Positions 45,427 through 54,679 of a DNA stretch of 64,000 nucleotides are shown here, piece after piece. A program made the translations under genes and the position numbers. Origin of the DNA: Mucilaginibacter sp. KACC 22773. Its GTDB lineage: Bacteria > Bacteroidota > Bacteroidia > Sphingobacteriales > Sphingobacteriaceae. The stretch is from positions 1,984,001 through 2,048,000 of the forward strand of contig NZ_CP117883.1 in NCBI RefSeq assembly GCF_028736215.1, written 5' to 3'. Below the pieces are notes generated by a model. That model saw nothing but the letters and a program-made list of their open reading frames with translations, was not told the origin of the DNA and did not search any database. Every line of letters begins with the position of its first letter. Position 1 is the first letter of the stretch.

Positions 45427-46311
45427 TTAGAAACTATTCCTTACGCTATTGCTGAAAGTTTTAGTTGTCCAGTAGCCGCTATCTAAAATACGGCGTACGG
45501 TCATCAGCGGATAATCAGGGTCGCGTTTATCGGCAAGCTGGAAGGCTATTTTAAAACCTTTCTTTTGAATTTCCGGCAATACCGGTTTTTTCCATACACC
45601 AAATGGGTAGGCAAAATATTCTATTTTTTTACCGGTAATTTCTTCCAGTTTTTTGGTAGGCTTGTCAATCTGGGTAACCCAGTCGTCAACTGGCTTCGTG
45701 GTTATTTTTCCGTTTTTGCCTTTGATCTTAATTTCAGAGTTATGCGAGTACTTATCTACCCGGTGATGATCCCAGGTATGGCTGGCAATTACGTTGCCCT
45801 CGTCTGATAGCTTTTTAACCATGTCTGCGGTCATATAATGCGGGCGGCCTAACGATACTGTCATCACAAAATAAACTGCCTTAAAACCGTACTTTTTAAG
45901 CGTAGGGTTGGCAATGGTAAACTGGTCAAGATCGGTATCGTCAAAAGTAAGCATGATTGGTTTTTTGGGCAACGCCGCGCCGGTGGTAAGGTAGGCGTAC
46001 AACTGATCGGGCAGGATGGTATGGTAGCCACTATCGGCCAGCATTTTTATATGCTCTTTAAATGCGGCAACCTGAACAATGTAATCTTTGGCTCCTTTGG
46101 AATCAGTAGGCTTCCAATCGCGTATCTGGTGGTAGCAAACGATGGGCACCTGTTTACGGGCCATCACAGCTTTGTTATCTACAGAGGCGGCCGAAGCAGG
46201 CGTAGGGCTTGTGGCAGATGCACTGGCCGACTTGTCGGTTGGTTTTCCCTGGCATGACATGGTTGCGCCCAATGCGCAAACTGCCATCCATACAAATGTT
46301 TTCTTTATCAT
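45427..46311 (-). CDS. Polysaccharide deacetylase lipoprotein
   Basis: A 294-residue lipid-anchored carbohydrate esterase family 4 protein. The signal ends with the lipobox MSC (Cys 20), followed by a Ser/Ala/Thr/Pro-rich linker of about 25 residues. NodB motifs: TFDDTD (catalytic Asp and zinc Asp; the usual Gly is Thr) and SHTWDHH (two zinc His), then FAYPFG and the final leucine-His region as RRILDSGYW. It probably deacetylates an N-acetylated sugar polymer of the envelope. It is monocistronic. Confidence 0.9.
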   Translation of the reverse strand: MIKKTFVWMAVCALGATMSCQGKPTDKSASASATSPTPASAASVDNKAVMARKQVPIVCYHQIRDWKPTDSKGAKDYIVQVAAFKEHIKMLADSGYHTILPDQLYAYLTTGAALPKKPIMLTFDDTDLDQFTIANPTLKKYGFKAVYFVMTVSLGRPHYMTADMVKKLSDEGNVIASHTWDHHRVDKYSHNSEIKIKGKNGKITTKPVDDWVTQIDKPTKKLEEITGKKIEYFAYPFGVWKKPVLPEIQKKGFKIAFQLADKRDPDYPLMTVRRILDSGYWTTKTFSNSVRNSF

Positions 46312-46380
46312 AAAATAGTGGATGTTTTTTTTAATTAGTTCAACAACGGCGAAATTAGGATTTTATTGAGATTTTCTTAG

Positions 46381-46500
46381 AGTTAAGAATCAAGAGTCAA
46401 GAATCAAGACGGAAATTTCCTACACCCTGAATCAAAAAATCTCATTTCAAATTTGTAATCAAACTAAATCCGAAATCGAAAATCCCAATTCCGAAATCCT
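46381..46500. repeat. Two degenerate heptad runs
   Basis: AGTTAAG, AATCAAG, AGTCAAG, AATCAAG occupy 46381-46408, and AAATCCG, AAATCGA, AAATCCC, AATTCCG, AAATCCT occupy 46466-46500, in exact 7-base register and with different units. They fill the gap between the deacetylase and the beta-hydroxyacid dehydrogenase. Confidence 0.75.
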
Positions 46501-47386
46501 AAAGTCCTGCATCTTCGCTTACACCGCGGCCAAAACCTTCTACCCAGTCCCTGTCGCCAAGTCCTTTTGCCACGGCGCTTAATAAGCGGCTGTGCACGGC
46601 GTTTACAAGTGGCATGGGTGTGTAGCTCGCCTGCGACAGTTTAAAGGCAAGGCGGGCGTCTTTATAGCCTAATTTGGCTTTGAATCCTACGGGTTCATAT
46701 TGCTTGTTTGCAATCAGCCTGCCGTAGTTTTGGTAAATGGGGGCGTTGAAGAGCGTTGAGCCAAAAAAGTTAGCCACCTGCGTACGGTCAAGGCCATTCT
46801 TCTCGGCAAGAGTGTAAGCTTCGGCCATCATCTCCATTGATGCCATGATCATGAAGTTGCCGGCAATCTTCACCACGTTGGCGCCGCCAGCTTCTTCGCC
46901 AAAATCGTGTATGGCCTGGCCCAGGCAATCGAGTACTGGTTTGGCAATATCTTTTACCTGCTGCGGCCCGGAAACGCAAATGAAAAGCTTTTTTGCCGCT
47001 GCCGCCTCGGGCCTTCCGAACACTGGTGAAGCCAGGTAATGGCTGCCCGCCTGCTCATGGGCTTTGGCCAGCTCAACGGCCGTTTCGGGCGAGATGGTGC
47101 TCATGGATATGTGCACAGCATTTGGCTGTAGCGTTTTTAAAATTCCGTCGGGCCCTGTAACCGATTCTCGCAGCACCTCATCTTCCGATAACATGGTGAT
47201 CACGATAGGTACACCGGCGGCCGCCTCGGCAGGTGTTTGGCATTTGGTGATGCCGGCCTGGTCAAGCTCGTCGGCTTTGCTGAGGGTGCGGTTATGGACT
47301 TGCAGATGGTAGCCTGCCTCGATAAGGTTTTTGGCCATGTGGATGCCCATGTTGCCAAGGCCGATAAATCCGATTTTGTTTTTCAT
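46499..47386 (-). CDS. NAD(P)-dependent beta-hydroxyacid dehydrogenase family oxidoreductase
   Basis: A 295-residue cytoplasmic dehydrogenase related to 3-hydroxyisobutyrate and tartronate semialdehyde reductases. The ATG at 47386 is chosen, since the Rossmann motif GFIGLGNMG begins at residue 6; an upstream start would add 11 polar residues overlapping the previous gene. Substrate region ASPVFGRPEAA (variant of the usual DAPVSGG) and catalytic Lys in NVVKIAGNFM are visible. The variant substrate motif suggests a different substrate from HIBADH. It starts four bases after the LapA-like gene. Confidence 0.88.
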   Translation of the reverse strand: MKNKIGFIGLGNMGIHMAKNLIEAGYHLQVHNRTLSKADELDQAGITKCQTPAEAAAGVPIVITMLSEDEVLRESVTGPDGILKTLQPNAVHISMSTISPETAVELAKAHEQAGSHYLASPVFGRPEAAAAKKLFICVSGPQQVKDIAKPVLDCLGQAIHDFGEEAGGANVVKIAGNFMIMASMEMMAEAYTLAEKNGLDRTQVANFFGSTLFNAPIYQNYGRLIANKQYEPVGFKAKLGYKDARLAFKLSQASYTPMPLVNAVHSRLLSAVAKGLGDRDWVEGFGRGVSEDAGL

Positions 47387-47390
47387 AGTG

Positions 47391-47669
47391 TTAGTTAATG
47401 TAGTCCCTGTCTTCGTCACTTAGTGTATTTTTATCTTCTTTTTGGTGGATGTTGTCGTGGTAACCTTCAATATCATATTTTGCTTTTTTGGGGCGGCCAA
47501 CCATAAAGCCCAGGACAAAACCTACAAGGGTCATGGTGATCATGATGGCCAGTTTGGATACCCTGAAACTCATGAACAAAAATGCGAAAGTTACATTGTC
47601 GGTATTTTGGGCAAGCGCGGCCGTAAGCAAAATAGTGATGATAACTATGGTGATGGTTTTTATGCTCAT
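47391..47669 (-). CDS. LapA/DUF1049-like small membrane protein
   Basis: A 92-residue inner-membrane protein with two helices (about residues 3-20 and 38-57) joined by a short loop (NTDNVTFAFLF) and a polar C-terminal tail. The pattern with VTFAFLF between the helices and VGRPKK after the second is typical of DUF1049, related to LapA/YciS, which acts in LPS assembly in proteobacteria; in Bacteroidota the role is unknown. It is upstream of and nearly touching the dehydrogenase gene, thus likely the same transcript. Confidence 0.8.
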   Translation of the reverse strand: MSIKTITIVIITILLTAALAQNTDNVTFAFLFMSFRVSKLAIMITMTLVGFVLGFMVGRPKKAKYDIEGYHDNIHQKEDKNTLSDEDRDYIN

Positions 47670-48735
47670 GATGTTTTGATTTGCTAAAGTTAACAGTTAA
47701 TACAAGATGCAGTTTTTAATGTTGAAATAAAAGGGCGTTTTAGATAGGAGAGAGATTTGAGATATTAGATGTGAGATTTGAGACTGTGGGACGGCCGGTA
47801 GTTTGATGTTCCAAATTTGTGATTATTCCCGATCTGATTTTTCTGTCTGTACATGTATTTTTTCACCTCAGGAATTTGAAGCGAAATTCCGTCGCGAAAA
47901 AAATCGGACTGATTTCATCTGTGAATTTTATTGGTGGGGAAGTGGCCGGGCAGTCGTCATTGCTGGACAATTTTTGTTGGCGTTTTTTATGGCGGTGTAC
48001 GATTTTAACTTTAATATTTCGGCGTTTTTAAAAGCCAGATTCACGCGCTGTATTCGCTGATGAGAAGTAAATTTTTGCTGCTCATTTTTCGGTCCTGTAT
48101 ACAAAACCGATACCTGCCTTCATTTAATTAGAATCCTCATTTTGTCATTCGGTACACTTTGATGTATTGCTATGTATTAATTCTGAATCTGTATTTTTTG
48201 ATTAAATAACATGCTTTAAGTATCTCATTTAATGATTTATATATGCATATTAATTGACATTTTTTTTACTTGCTAATTTTTTTAGTTTTTTACGGTTTAA
48301 CTTAGCTTTCTTTTGTTTAATTTTTACTTCTGATAAATTATATAAATTTCTGATTTTTAATTAAATAAAATTTTTTTAAAAACACAATTTTTAATTTTTA
48401 TCAAAGAAATTATCAGATATAAATCTCCTTTTGGTATTTCTCCAATAGTTTTCCATTTTTGAATTTTAATACACTAACTGAAAATTGAATTTTGGCGCTA
48501 ATCGACGCACGTTGATTTAAACAGGCTGGAATGTGCCGAAAAATTACAATCGCTCACAGGGCTTAAAAATGGCATTTTATGGCACATGAATTTATCCCCT
48601 ACTCAGGCACTGTTGGCGCAAAGAATACCTGGATGAACAACAACTTTTTTTGGCAAAGGGACTACCGGCAGCCAATAAAAATAACAGGGAGAACTGATTC
48701 AAAAGAACAGCGTAACGCTAAAGATAATGGAAAGA
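47670..48735. other. 1,066-base gap without a convincing gene
   Basis: It starts with a heptad run at 47753-47787 (AGATTTG, AGATATT, AGATGTG, AGATTTG, AGACTGT). The part 48180-48470 is extremely AT-rich, with long T and A tracts. Short open frames on the plus strand (47803-48060, 48579-48806) have no coding character. It may be a region of decayed genes or an unrecognised RNA gene. Confidence 0.6.
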
Positions 48736-49638
48736 TTAGCCGCGATTTTTGCGCCTTGCAATTTGCGACTGTGCAACCGGGTACAAGAAGATGGTGGACA
48801 GGATAAGTACCGAACCCGCCCAAAAACCGATGGACATTTTATTCATATCGCCGAAGAAAATAAAAGCCATGATGATGCCATATACCGGCTCCAGGTTGGT
48901 GATGAGCGCTACCCGGAAGGCCGAAAGTTCGCGCATGACGGATACCCCGGCAACATAAGCAAGCGAGGTGCACACCGTGCCAAGCAGTACCAGGTAGCCA
49001 ATATCTGCCGGTTTTAAAAGTAGTTTTTGGTTATATCCGTTGGTTGCAAAAAGGTACATTGAGATCCAAAAAAATGCTCCTGTGAGCTCATAAAAGGCAA
49101 TGATAGGAGCCTCACTTTTTTTAACAAAACGCGAGTTGATAATGGCAAAAAGCGCCGCGCAAACTGCGCTTGCCAGCCCGGCTATGATTCCCTTAGTGTA
49201 TTGAGTTTCGAATTTGAAAATTAAAATGATGCCGGTAATGATTAATAAACCCGCCATGATTTCCAGTTTAGAGATCCTGCTTTTGTTAATCAGGGGTTCA
49301 AAAATGGCAGTAAACAAAGTGATGCTGGAGAGGCAAACCAGTGTTACCGGCACCGTAGAAAGCTTGATGGAAGCGAAGAAAAGTATCCAATGGCCGCCCA
49401 CCAAAGCGCCCGTAAAAACCATTTTTAGCATGGTTTTTCGCTCAACTTTAAAGTCGGTTTTGCTGAATTTAAAATATAAAAACAACGAAACAAAGGCAAT
49501 TAGCACCCGGTACCACACCAATTGTACTGCCGAAATGGTGATTAATTGACCTAAAATACCGGTAAAACCCCAGATAAAAACTGTGAAATGGAGTATAATC
49601 AGGTTCTTATTGAGTGCTTTTGGGGTATTTTTATCCAA
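48736..49638 (-). CDS. EamA/DMT family transporter
   Basis: A 300-residue inner-membrane carrier of the drug/metabolite transporter superfamily with ten predicted helices in two EamA repeats (first about 10-140, second about 155-290). Typical parts are WGFTGILGQLI at the start of repeat 1 and LEPVYGIIMAFIFFGD in repeat 2. The substrate is unknown. It lies downstream of the LptF/G and tgt genes on the same strand with an 85-base gap, an order that recurs in Bacteroidota. Confidence 0.9.
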   Translation of the reverse strand: MDKNTPKALNKNLIILHFTVFIWGFTGILGQLITISAVQLVWYRVLIAFVSLFLYFKFSKTDFKVERKTMLKMVFTGALVGGHWILFFASIKLSTVPVTLVCLSSITLFTAIFEPLINKSRISKLEIMAGLLIITGIILIFKFETQYTKGIIAGLASAVCAALFAIINSRFVKKSEAPIIAFYELTGAFFWISMYLFATNGYNQKLLLKPADIGYLVLLGTVCTSLAYVAGVSVMRELSAFRVALITNLEPVYGIIMAFIFFGDMNKMSIGFWAGSVLILSTIFLYPVAQSQIARRKNRG

Positions 49639-49723
49639 TTTTATTGCAATTTATTTCAAGTTTTTACAGCTTTTACCAAGTTTTACTCAGTTCAGAACAA
49701 GTTTTATGCGATGTTTTTTAAAA

Positions 49724-50827
49724 CTATTTAGGTGCCTTTAACAATACATAATAGCCTAAAATACCAAATAATGTATTAGGAATTAGCACCGTAAAAATTG
49801 GCGGGACACCACCTTTTATCGAAAATACGATCGAGAATTTCTCGATAATGATGTAGGTAAAACACAACAAAATCCCAATCCCCAAGGGCAATCCGACCCC
49901 ACCACGCACCTTGCGGGACGATAGGGCGACCCCCAAAATTGTTAAAACATATGCCGATAAAGGGTACACAAAGCGGTGATATTTTTCGTAATAAAGGTTG
50001 TTTAAAACCTCCGGCCGGCGTAGCTTTTCCTTATCGATATTCTTGTTCAGCTCGCTTAATGACATCGCCGCGTATACGTTATCGTACACAATAAAGTCGG
50101 TTGGGTGCATGTCCAGTACTGTATCTTTTTGGCCGGGATTATGAATAAATTGTTCCTTTAATCCCTTAATATATCTAACATCGTAGTTCTTTAAAGCCCA
50201 GATCCTTTTTACAGAATCGTAGGTTACCTGCTGGGCAATGAGCTTTTCGCGCAGGGTATCGCCGTTAAATTTCTCCATAATAAAGGTGTAGCCGGTGTGC
50301 ACTGTTGGGTCGTAATTGGCCAGGTAAACAAAGGTATGTTTATCAATTTGCATGTGCACCTCGCTCTTGGTAGGGTCGTTATCGGTGATTCCGTTGGCGT
50401 TTTCAAAATCGTTTTTAAGGTGGTTTGTATACGGGATAAGGTACACATTGGCAAAAAAAGATACCACAAATATGAGCGATGCAGCAATAAAATAGGGCCT
50501 TAAAAAGCGGTTAAAACTGGCCTTGCCACTCAGGATGGGAACGATTTCTGTTTGGTTTGCCATCTTGGCCGTAAAGAAGATCACCGCCAAAAAGTTAATC
50601 AGCGGCGATAGCAAATTGAGGTAAAAAGGCACAAAACCGGCGTAGTATTTAAATACAATATCGTGCAGCGTGGCGTGCCTGCTGGTGAAGTTATCCAGCT
50701 TCTCGGAGATGTCAAACACCACCGAAATAGCTGCGAAAATGGCCATCGTAAACACAAATGTGCCCAGGTATTTTTTAATAATAAACCTGTCGATAACCAT
50801 CAGGTACCGGTGTATAAAAGTCCTCAT
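49724..50827 (-). CDS. LptF/LptG family LPS export permease
   Basis: A 367-residue membrane component of the lipopolysaccharide export ABC transporter. Three helices near the N-terminus (residues 20-125), a periplasmic beta-jellyroll (about 130-275) and three C-terminal helices match the YjgP/YjgQ family. The start MRTFIHRYLM or the internal MVIDRFIIKKYLG could be used. It follows tgt by 83 bases, and this tgt-permease neighbourhood is common in Bacteroidota. It moves LPS from the inner membrane to the periplasmic bridge. Confidence 0.92.
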   Translation of the reverse strand: MRTFIHRYLMVIDRFIIKKYLGTFVFTMAIFAAISVVFDISEKLDNFTSRHATLHDIVFKYYAGFVPFYLNLLSPLINFLAVIFFTAKMANQTEIVPILSGKASFNRFLRPYFIAASLIFVVSFFANVYLIPYTNHLKNDFENANGITDNDPTKSEVHMQIDKHTFVYLANYDPTVHTGYTFIMEKFNGDTLREKLIAQQVTYDSVKRIWALKNYDVRYIKGLKEQFIHNPGQKDTVLDMHPTDFIVYDNVYAAMSLSELNKNIDKEKLRRPEVLNNLYYEKYHRFVYPLSAYVLTILGVALSSRKVRGGVGLPLGIGILLCFTYIIIEKFSIVFSIKGGVPPIFTVLIPNTLFGILGYYVLLKAPK

Positions 50828-50910
50828 CGGCAGATTAAATGTTTTTTAAAGCCATGGTTTATATTATGTAAGCAACGCTTTTTATGGCGCATTATTTGAT
50901 CGTCCTGCAA

Positions 50911-52041
50911 TTATAATCGCTGCCCTAAACGGCCCACCATCATGTTTTTCCAGGCATAAAACTCGCCGCTGATGATCTTTTTACGCGCTTCTTTTACCAG
51001 CCACAGATAAAAGTGGAGGTTGTGCAGGGTGGCAATTTGCGCCCCAAGCATCTCGCCCGAGTGGATCAAATGTCGTAAATAAGCCTTGCTGTATTCCTTA
51101 TCTGCAAATAAATCGCTGTCGTCTTCTATCGCGCTAAAGTCGTTTTTCCACTTCTCATTCTTGATATTAATAATGCCGTTTTTGGTAAAAAGCATGCCGT
51201 TACGGGCATTGCGGGTAGGCATAACGCAATCAAACATATCAATTCCCAGGGCAATATTTTCCAACAAATTGATGGGGGTGCCTACGCCCATCAGGTAACG
51301 AGGCTTGTGTTCGGGCAAAATATTGCATACAATTTCGGTCATGGCGTACATTTCTTCGGCTGGTTCGCCTACCGAAAGGCCACCTATGGCATTCCCTTCG
51401 CGCTCAAATGAAGCAATAACTTCGGCCGATTTTACCCTTAAATCTTTATAAACCGAGCCCTGTACAATGGGGAAAAGTGTTTGGCTATAGCCGTATTTTG
51501 GCTCGGTGCTATCAAACCTGTCGCAGCAGCGTTTAAGCCAGCGATGCGTCATTTCTATCGACCGGCGCGCATAACCATACTCGCAGGGGTAGGGGGTACA
51601 CTCGTCAAAAGCCATGATGATATCGGCGCCAATAACACGCTGAATATCCATCACATTCTCGGGTGTAAACAGGTGTTTTGACCCATCAATATGCGAACGG
51701 AAGGTTACGCCTTCCTCCTTTATCTTACGTACTTCGGTAAGCGAATACACCTGGTAACCGCCGCTATCGGTTAAAATAGGGCCATCCCAGCCATTAAATT
51801 TATGCAGGCCGCCGGCGCTTTCCAGCGTATTAAGGCCGGGGCGCAAGTATAAATGATAGGTGTTTCCTAAAATAATTTGTGCTTCAATATCCGTTTTAAG
51901 CTCGCGCTGATGCACCGCTTTAACGGTGCCGGCCGTGCCAACGGGCATAAATATGGGGGTTTCAATAGTGCCATGATCGGTGGTGATTTCACCGGCACGG
52001 GCCTTTGATAGAGGATCTTGTGCTGCTAATTTAAATTTCAT
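50911..52041 (-). CDS. tgt: tRNA-guanine transglycosylase
   Basis: A 376-residue enzyme that exchanges guanine 34 of GUN anticodon tRNAs for a queuosine precursor. The TIM-barrel motifs are LTDSGGYQVYSL (nucleobase Asp), MAFDECTPYP, GGLSVGE and the nucleophile Asp in MFDCVMPTRNARNG. The zinc-binding Cys-x-Cys-x2-Cys of most bacterial enzymes, which should come before YSKAYLRHL, is replaced by DSDLFADKE, while the later His (TLHNLHFYL) remains. This may be a lineage feature, but the usual zinc site is not complete. First gene of a probable unit with the LptF/G permease. Confidence 0.95.
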   Translation of the reverse strand: MKFKLAAQDPLSKARAGEITTDHGTIETPIFMPVGTAGTVKAVHQRELKTDIEAQIILGNTYHLYLRPGLNTLESAGGLHKFNGWDGPILTDSGGYQVYSLTEVRKIKEEGVTFRSHIDGSKHLFTPENVMDIQRVIGADIIMAFDECTPYPCEYGYARRSIEMTHRWLKRCCDRFDSTEPKYGYSQTLFPIVQGSVYKDLRVKSAEVIASFEREGNAIGGLSVGEPAEEMYAMTEIVCNILPEHKPRYLMGVGTPINLLENIALGIDMFDCVMPTRNARNGMLFTKNGIINIKNEKWKNDFSAIEDDSDLFADKEYSKAYLRHLIHSGEMLGAQIATLHNLHFYLWLVKEARKKIISGEFYAWKNMMVGRLGQRL

Positions 52042-52124
52042 TTCGAGGGGGTAAAATTAGCAAAAAAAAACTACCAGCCCCCTCTAAATCTCCCCTGGTT
52101 GGAGAGACTTTAACTACACTTTTT

Positions 52125-52158
52125 TTAATTCTTTCTGCTAAGCGGCAGAAAGAATTAA
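52125..52158. repeat. Perfect 14-bp hairpin before tgt
   Basis: TTAATTCTTTCTGC pairs with GCAGAAAGAATTAA around six bases. It lies upstream of the tgt start and after the orphan operon; no T-run follows on the minus strand, so it is not a clear terminator. Confidence 0.85.
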
Positions 52159-52228
52159 GGTGGGCTTAATCATCGGGAGTTTTTAACTTAATGCTATTGG
52201 GGAAGGAGGCCCGCACCTTTATGTCAAC

Positions 52229-52933
52229 TCATCTTCCCATTAACTCATTAAGGTAAGCTATATTAATAGTTTTGTTCACTTTTTCAGAGATATCGGCAAA
52301 CGATACAGGCCTTTTTACATCCTGATCGTCAATAAAAAAGGTATGATCAGCCTCCTGGTGGATCTTGTCAACAAGGGTGTCGATGAACCAAATACAATTG
52401 GCGTTGATGGCAGGGTCGTTTTTTTGTTCTTCAGAAAAAAAGGTTAATAACCCTATCGTCCGCCCGAATACCTGCACAGTTTCTGTGGTGGTTGCCAGGT
52501 ATAAGTTGTTGGCATTTTTTAAATAAAAAAAGCAGGGACTTTGCTCTACAAAGGTCAAGGTAAATTGGTTTGCGCTGTTTACATCCTCGATGTTAACAGG
52601 AAGATCAAAAGTATTGGCTTTAACAGTTTTGTAAAAATTAGGATATTCACTACAAGTCATTACATGGATTTTGCTTGTTCGTGGGCTACGGCAGGTTAGC
52701 ATATATTTGTTATCGCTTAGGCTGATAAATGACCATCGTATAAATTCATCAATTATACTATTATTACTAACAATATGTGTACTCCTGTCTATCCCGCTAT
52801 CTAAGGGTACGTAAACGTTCCTGGGATTCAAAATAAAAACAACATCCAGAAAAATACCGCTTAAGCTGCCTTTGCCGTGTGCAAGTGAAAATAGTTTACC
52901 CTGCATTGGGTTAGCATAGTTAATTGGGGGCAT
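52229..52933 (-). CDS. Orphan protein of the putative toxin operon, paralogue B
   Basis: A 234-residue protein, not recognised. It begins MPPINYANPMQGKLFSLAHG and is predicted all-beta, with recurring units such as WSFISLSDNKYML, FTLTFVEQSPCFFYL and CIWFIDTLVD spaced about 45-55 residues apart; this could be a beta-trefoil or lectin-like fold (inference). It closely resembles the next upstream gene (52995), roughly two thirds identical by eye, so the pair arose by tandem duplication. No signal peptide. Last of five genes transcribed in the same direction. Confidence 0.7.
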   Translation of the reverse strand: MPPINYANPMQGKLFSLAHGKGSLSGIFLDVVFILNPRNVYVPLDSGIDRSTHIVSNNSIIDEFIRWSFISLSDNKYMLTCRSPRTSKIHVMTCSEYPNFYKTVKANTFDLPVNIEDVNSANQFTLTFVEQSPCFFYLKNANNLYLATTTETVQVFGRTIGLLTFFSEEQKNDPAINANCIWFIDTLVDKIHQEADHTFFIDDQDVKRPVSFADISEKVNKTINIAYLNELMGR

Positions 52934-52994
52934 GATATAGTAGATTAATTGATTATAGAATAAGATTTACAATGCTGGCTAATTTGGGGTTAAC

Positions 52995-53714
52995 TCATCT
53001 TCCCATCAGGGTGTTAAGGTAAGCCATGTCAATAGTTTTGTTCACTTTTTCAGAGATATCGGCAAACGATACAGGCCGTTTAATATCCTGATCGTCGATA
53101 AAAACGATATCACCGGCCACCTGGCGAATCCTGTCAACGATGGTATCGATAAACCAAACGCAATTGGCGTTGATAGCCGGGTTGTTTTTTTGATCTTCGG
53201 TAAAAAAGGTTAATATCCCAATGTTTAGCCCCAATATCTGTACAGATTCTGTTGTTGTGGCCAGGTATAAGTTATCGGCATTTTTTAAATAAAAAAAACA
53301 GGGACTTTGTTCTACATAGGTCAATGTGAACTGATTGGCCCGGTCTACATTTTCTGTATTAACAGGAAGATCAAAATGATTTACTTTAACCGTTTGGCAA
53401 ATATTGGGGTACTCGCTGCAAGTCATTACGTGAGTTTTGCCTGTCCGCGGGCTACGGCAGGTGAGTATAAATTTATTACCAGTCAGGCTAATGAATGACC
53501 ATTGGATACAGCTATCAATTATATTATTACTCATAATATCTGTAATCCTGTCTATCCCCAGATCTACACGTTCTGCCGGCGGGATGGGCATGTAACCGGG
53601 CCTGGGCACCCAAATGATAACTTCGTCCTGAAAAAGACCACTTATACTGCCTTTGCCTTGTGCCAGTGAAAATAATTTCCCCTGCATGGGACTGGCGTAG
53701 TTAATTGGAGGCAT
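52995..53714 (-). CDS. Orphan protein of the putative toxin operon, paralogue A
   Basis: A 239-residue sister of the protein at 52229, starting MPPINYASPMQGKLFSLAQG, with the same beta-strand units and the same C-terminal helix (ISEKVNKTIDMAYLNTLMGR). It has a small insertion (RPGYMPIPPAERV) relative to its copy. No signal peptide, no membrane helix. The upstream gap of 275 bases carries a palindromic repeat, so it may be expressed separately from the large genes upstream. A binding (sugar or lipid) role is plausible from the fold pattern only. Confidence 0.7.
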   Translation of the reverse strand: MPPINYASPMQGKLFSLAQGKGSISGLFQDEVIIWVPRPGYMPIPPAERVDLGIDRITDIMSNNIIDSCIQWSFISLTGNKFILTCRSPRTGKTHVMTCSEYPNICQTVKVNHFDLPVNTENVDRANQFTLTYVEQSPCFFYLKNADNLYLATTTESVQILGLNIGILTFFTEDQKNNPAINANCVWFIDTIVDRIRQVAGDIVFIDDQDIKRPVSFADISEKVNKTIDMAYLNTLMGR

Positions 53715-53826
53715 AATTTTGTAGATTAAATTGGTTTATGGAAGTAAAATGTGCTTGTAAAGGCTTTAAAAATGTTAAGTTTTATTTCGCGCAAAGACGC
53801 TAATCAATAGTAAACTATCCGTCATT

Positions 53827-53891
53827 GCGAGGTACGAAGCAATCCCCGACATGCAAAGTCCCACATAGTTTGGGATTGCTTCGTACCTCGC
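53827..53891. repeat. Palindromic CATTGCGAGG element, copy 2
   Basis: GCGAGGTACGAAGCAATCCC at 53827-53846 pairs perfectly with 53872-53891, 20 bp with a 25-base loop. It has the same core as copy 1 at 45129-45212 and sits within the orphan operon, between the 53990 and 52995 genes. Confidence 0.92.
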
Positions 53892-53989
53892 GACGACGGT
53901 CTGTTTTTTTATTTTTAGGAGTTTCTTAGCGATCTTTGCAACTCTGCGCGAAAAACCTGTAACCGCGATTTCCCCAATGCGATAACCGT

Positions 53990-54679
53990 TTATTGCGACC
54001 TCAAAAATGCATCGCACTCAGTTTGAAGCTGATCCCATGCTGCAATGGCTACAGAAATGTTCAGCCCGGCGATGAGGGGGATTGTAAAATCAACCGGGCT
54101 TGTTGTTGCAAGGGCTTCCAGGTCATCGGCAAGTGCCGACCATGCCCCCCGGATGCTTCCGGTGGCATGGTCAAGCACCGCTAAGCTTGCGGTTATTTCT
54201 TTCATAAAACCAAATTCTGTACCGGCAATATCAATATCGAGGCTTTGGTTGGCTTTATTGAAGGCTACTATCTGATTTACAATATTGATGAAAGAAGCAG
54301 ATAAAGCCTGGGTTGAGCCATATAAAGCCGCTATCGCTACCGTTGCCTGTTGCTGCACTGCGGGTGTCATATCCTGCTTATCTTTAATCAATTGCTGCAC
54401 CGTATTATCCAGTTCCGAAAAATCAGCCCTGGCTTTTGAGGCGTATCCCATCAACAGGTTACATTGAGCTTTCATTTGCGGGGCAATATCGGTGTCCCAC
54501 AGGTAGGCTGCAGCAAGTGCATCAGGAAAATGAGGAAGGTGCTGCTTAATCACGTCCTCAATAGCCTCTCCCTGTTTGCAGGTTTTTACACGGGCTTTAA
54601 TGGCATCCATATCCGTTTTGGGTATGGTAAATAGCGCCCCCATATCAAAAGTTATCAGTGATCTGCCTGTAATTCCCAT
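53990..54679 (-). CDS. Alpha-helical orphan protein, possible pore-forming toxin component
   Basis: A 229-residue all-helical protein without signal peptide. The last 60 residues (GAWSALADDLEAL; PLIAGLNISVAIAAWDQLQT; CDAFLR) match in order and spacing the end of the protein at 57125 (GMWNALKDDLSSL; SFIAGLGIEAAIVLWQQVAD; ANAY), so the two share a domain. This suggests a small relative in an alpha-pore-forming toxin family (HBL/XaxAB-like), inferred from sequence pattern only. It overlaps the end of the 54655 gene by 25 bases if the first ATG is used; an ATG 12 codons later avoids the overlap. Confidence 0.65.
   Translation of the reverse strand: MGITGRSLITFDMGALFTIPKTDMDAIKARVKTCKQGEAIEDVIKQHLPHFPDALAAAYLWDTDIAPQMKAQCNLLMGYASKARADFSELDNTVQQLIKDKQDMTPAVQQQATVAIAALYGSTQALSASFINIVNQIVAFNKANQSLDIDIAGTEFGFMKEITASLAVLDHATGSIRGAWSALADDLEALATTSPVDFTIPLIAGLNISVAIAAWDQLQTECDAFLRSQ

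Noticed and set aside
47803..48060. 85-codon plus-strand frame in the long gap
   Set aside because: Composition is not protein-like, and a competing frame of 70 codons overlaps it; neither is conserved-looking.
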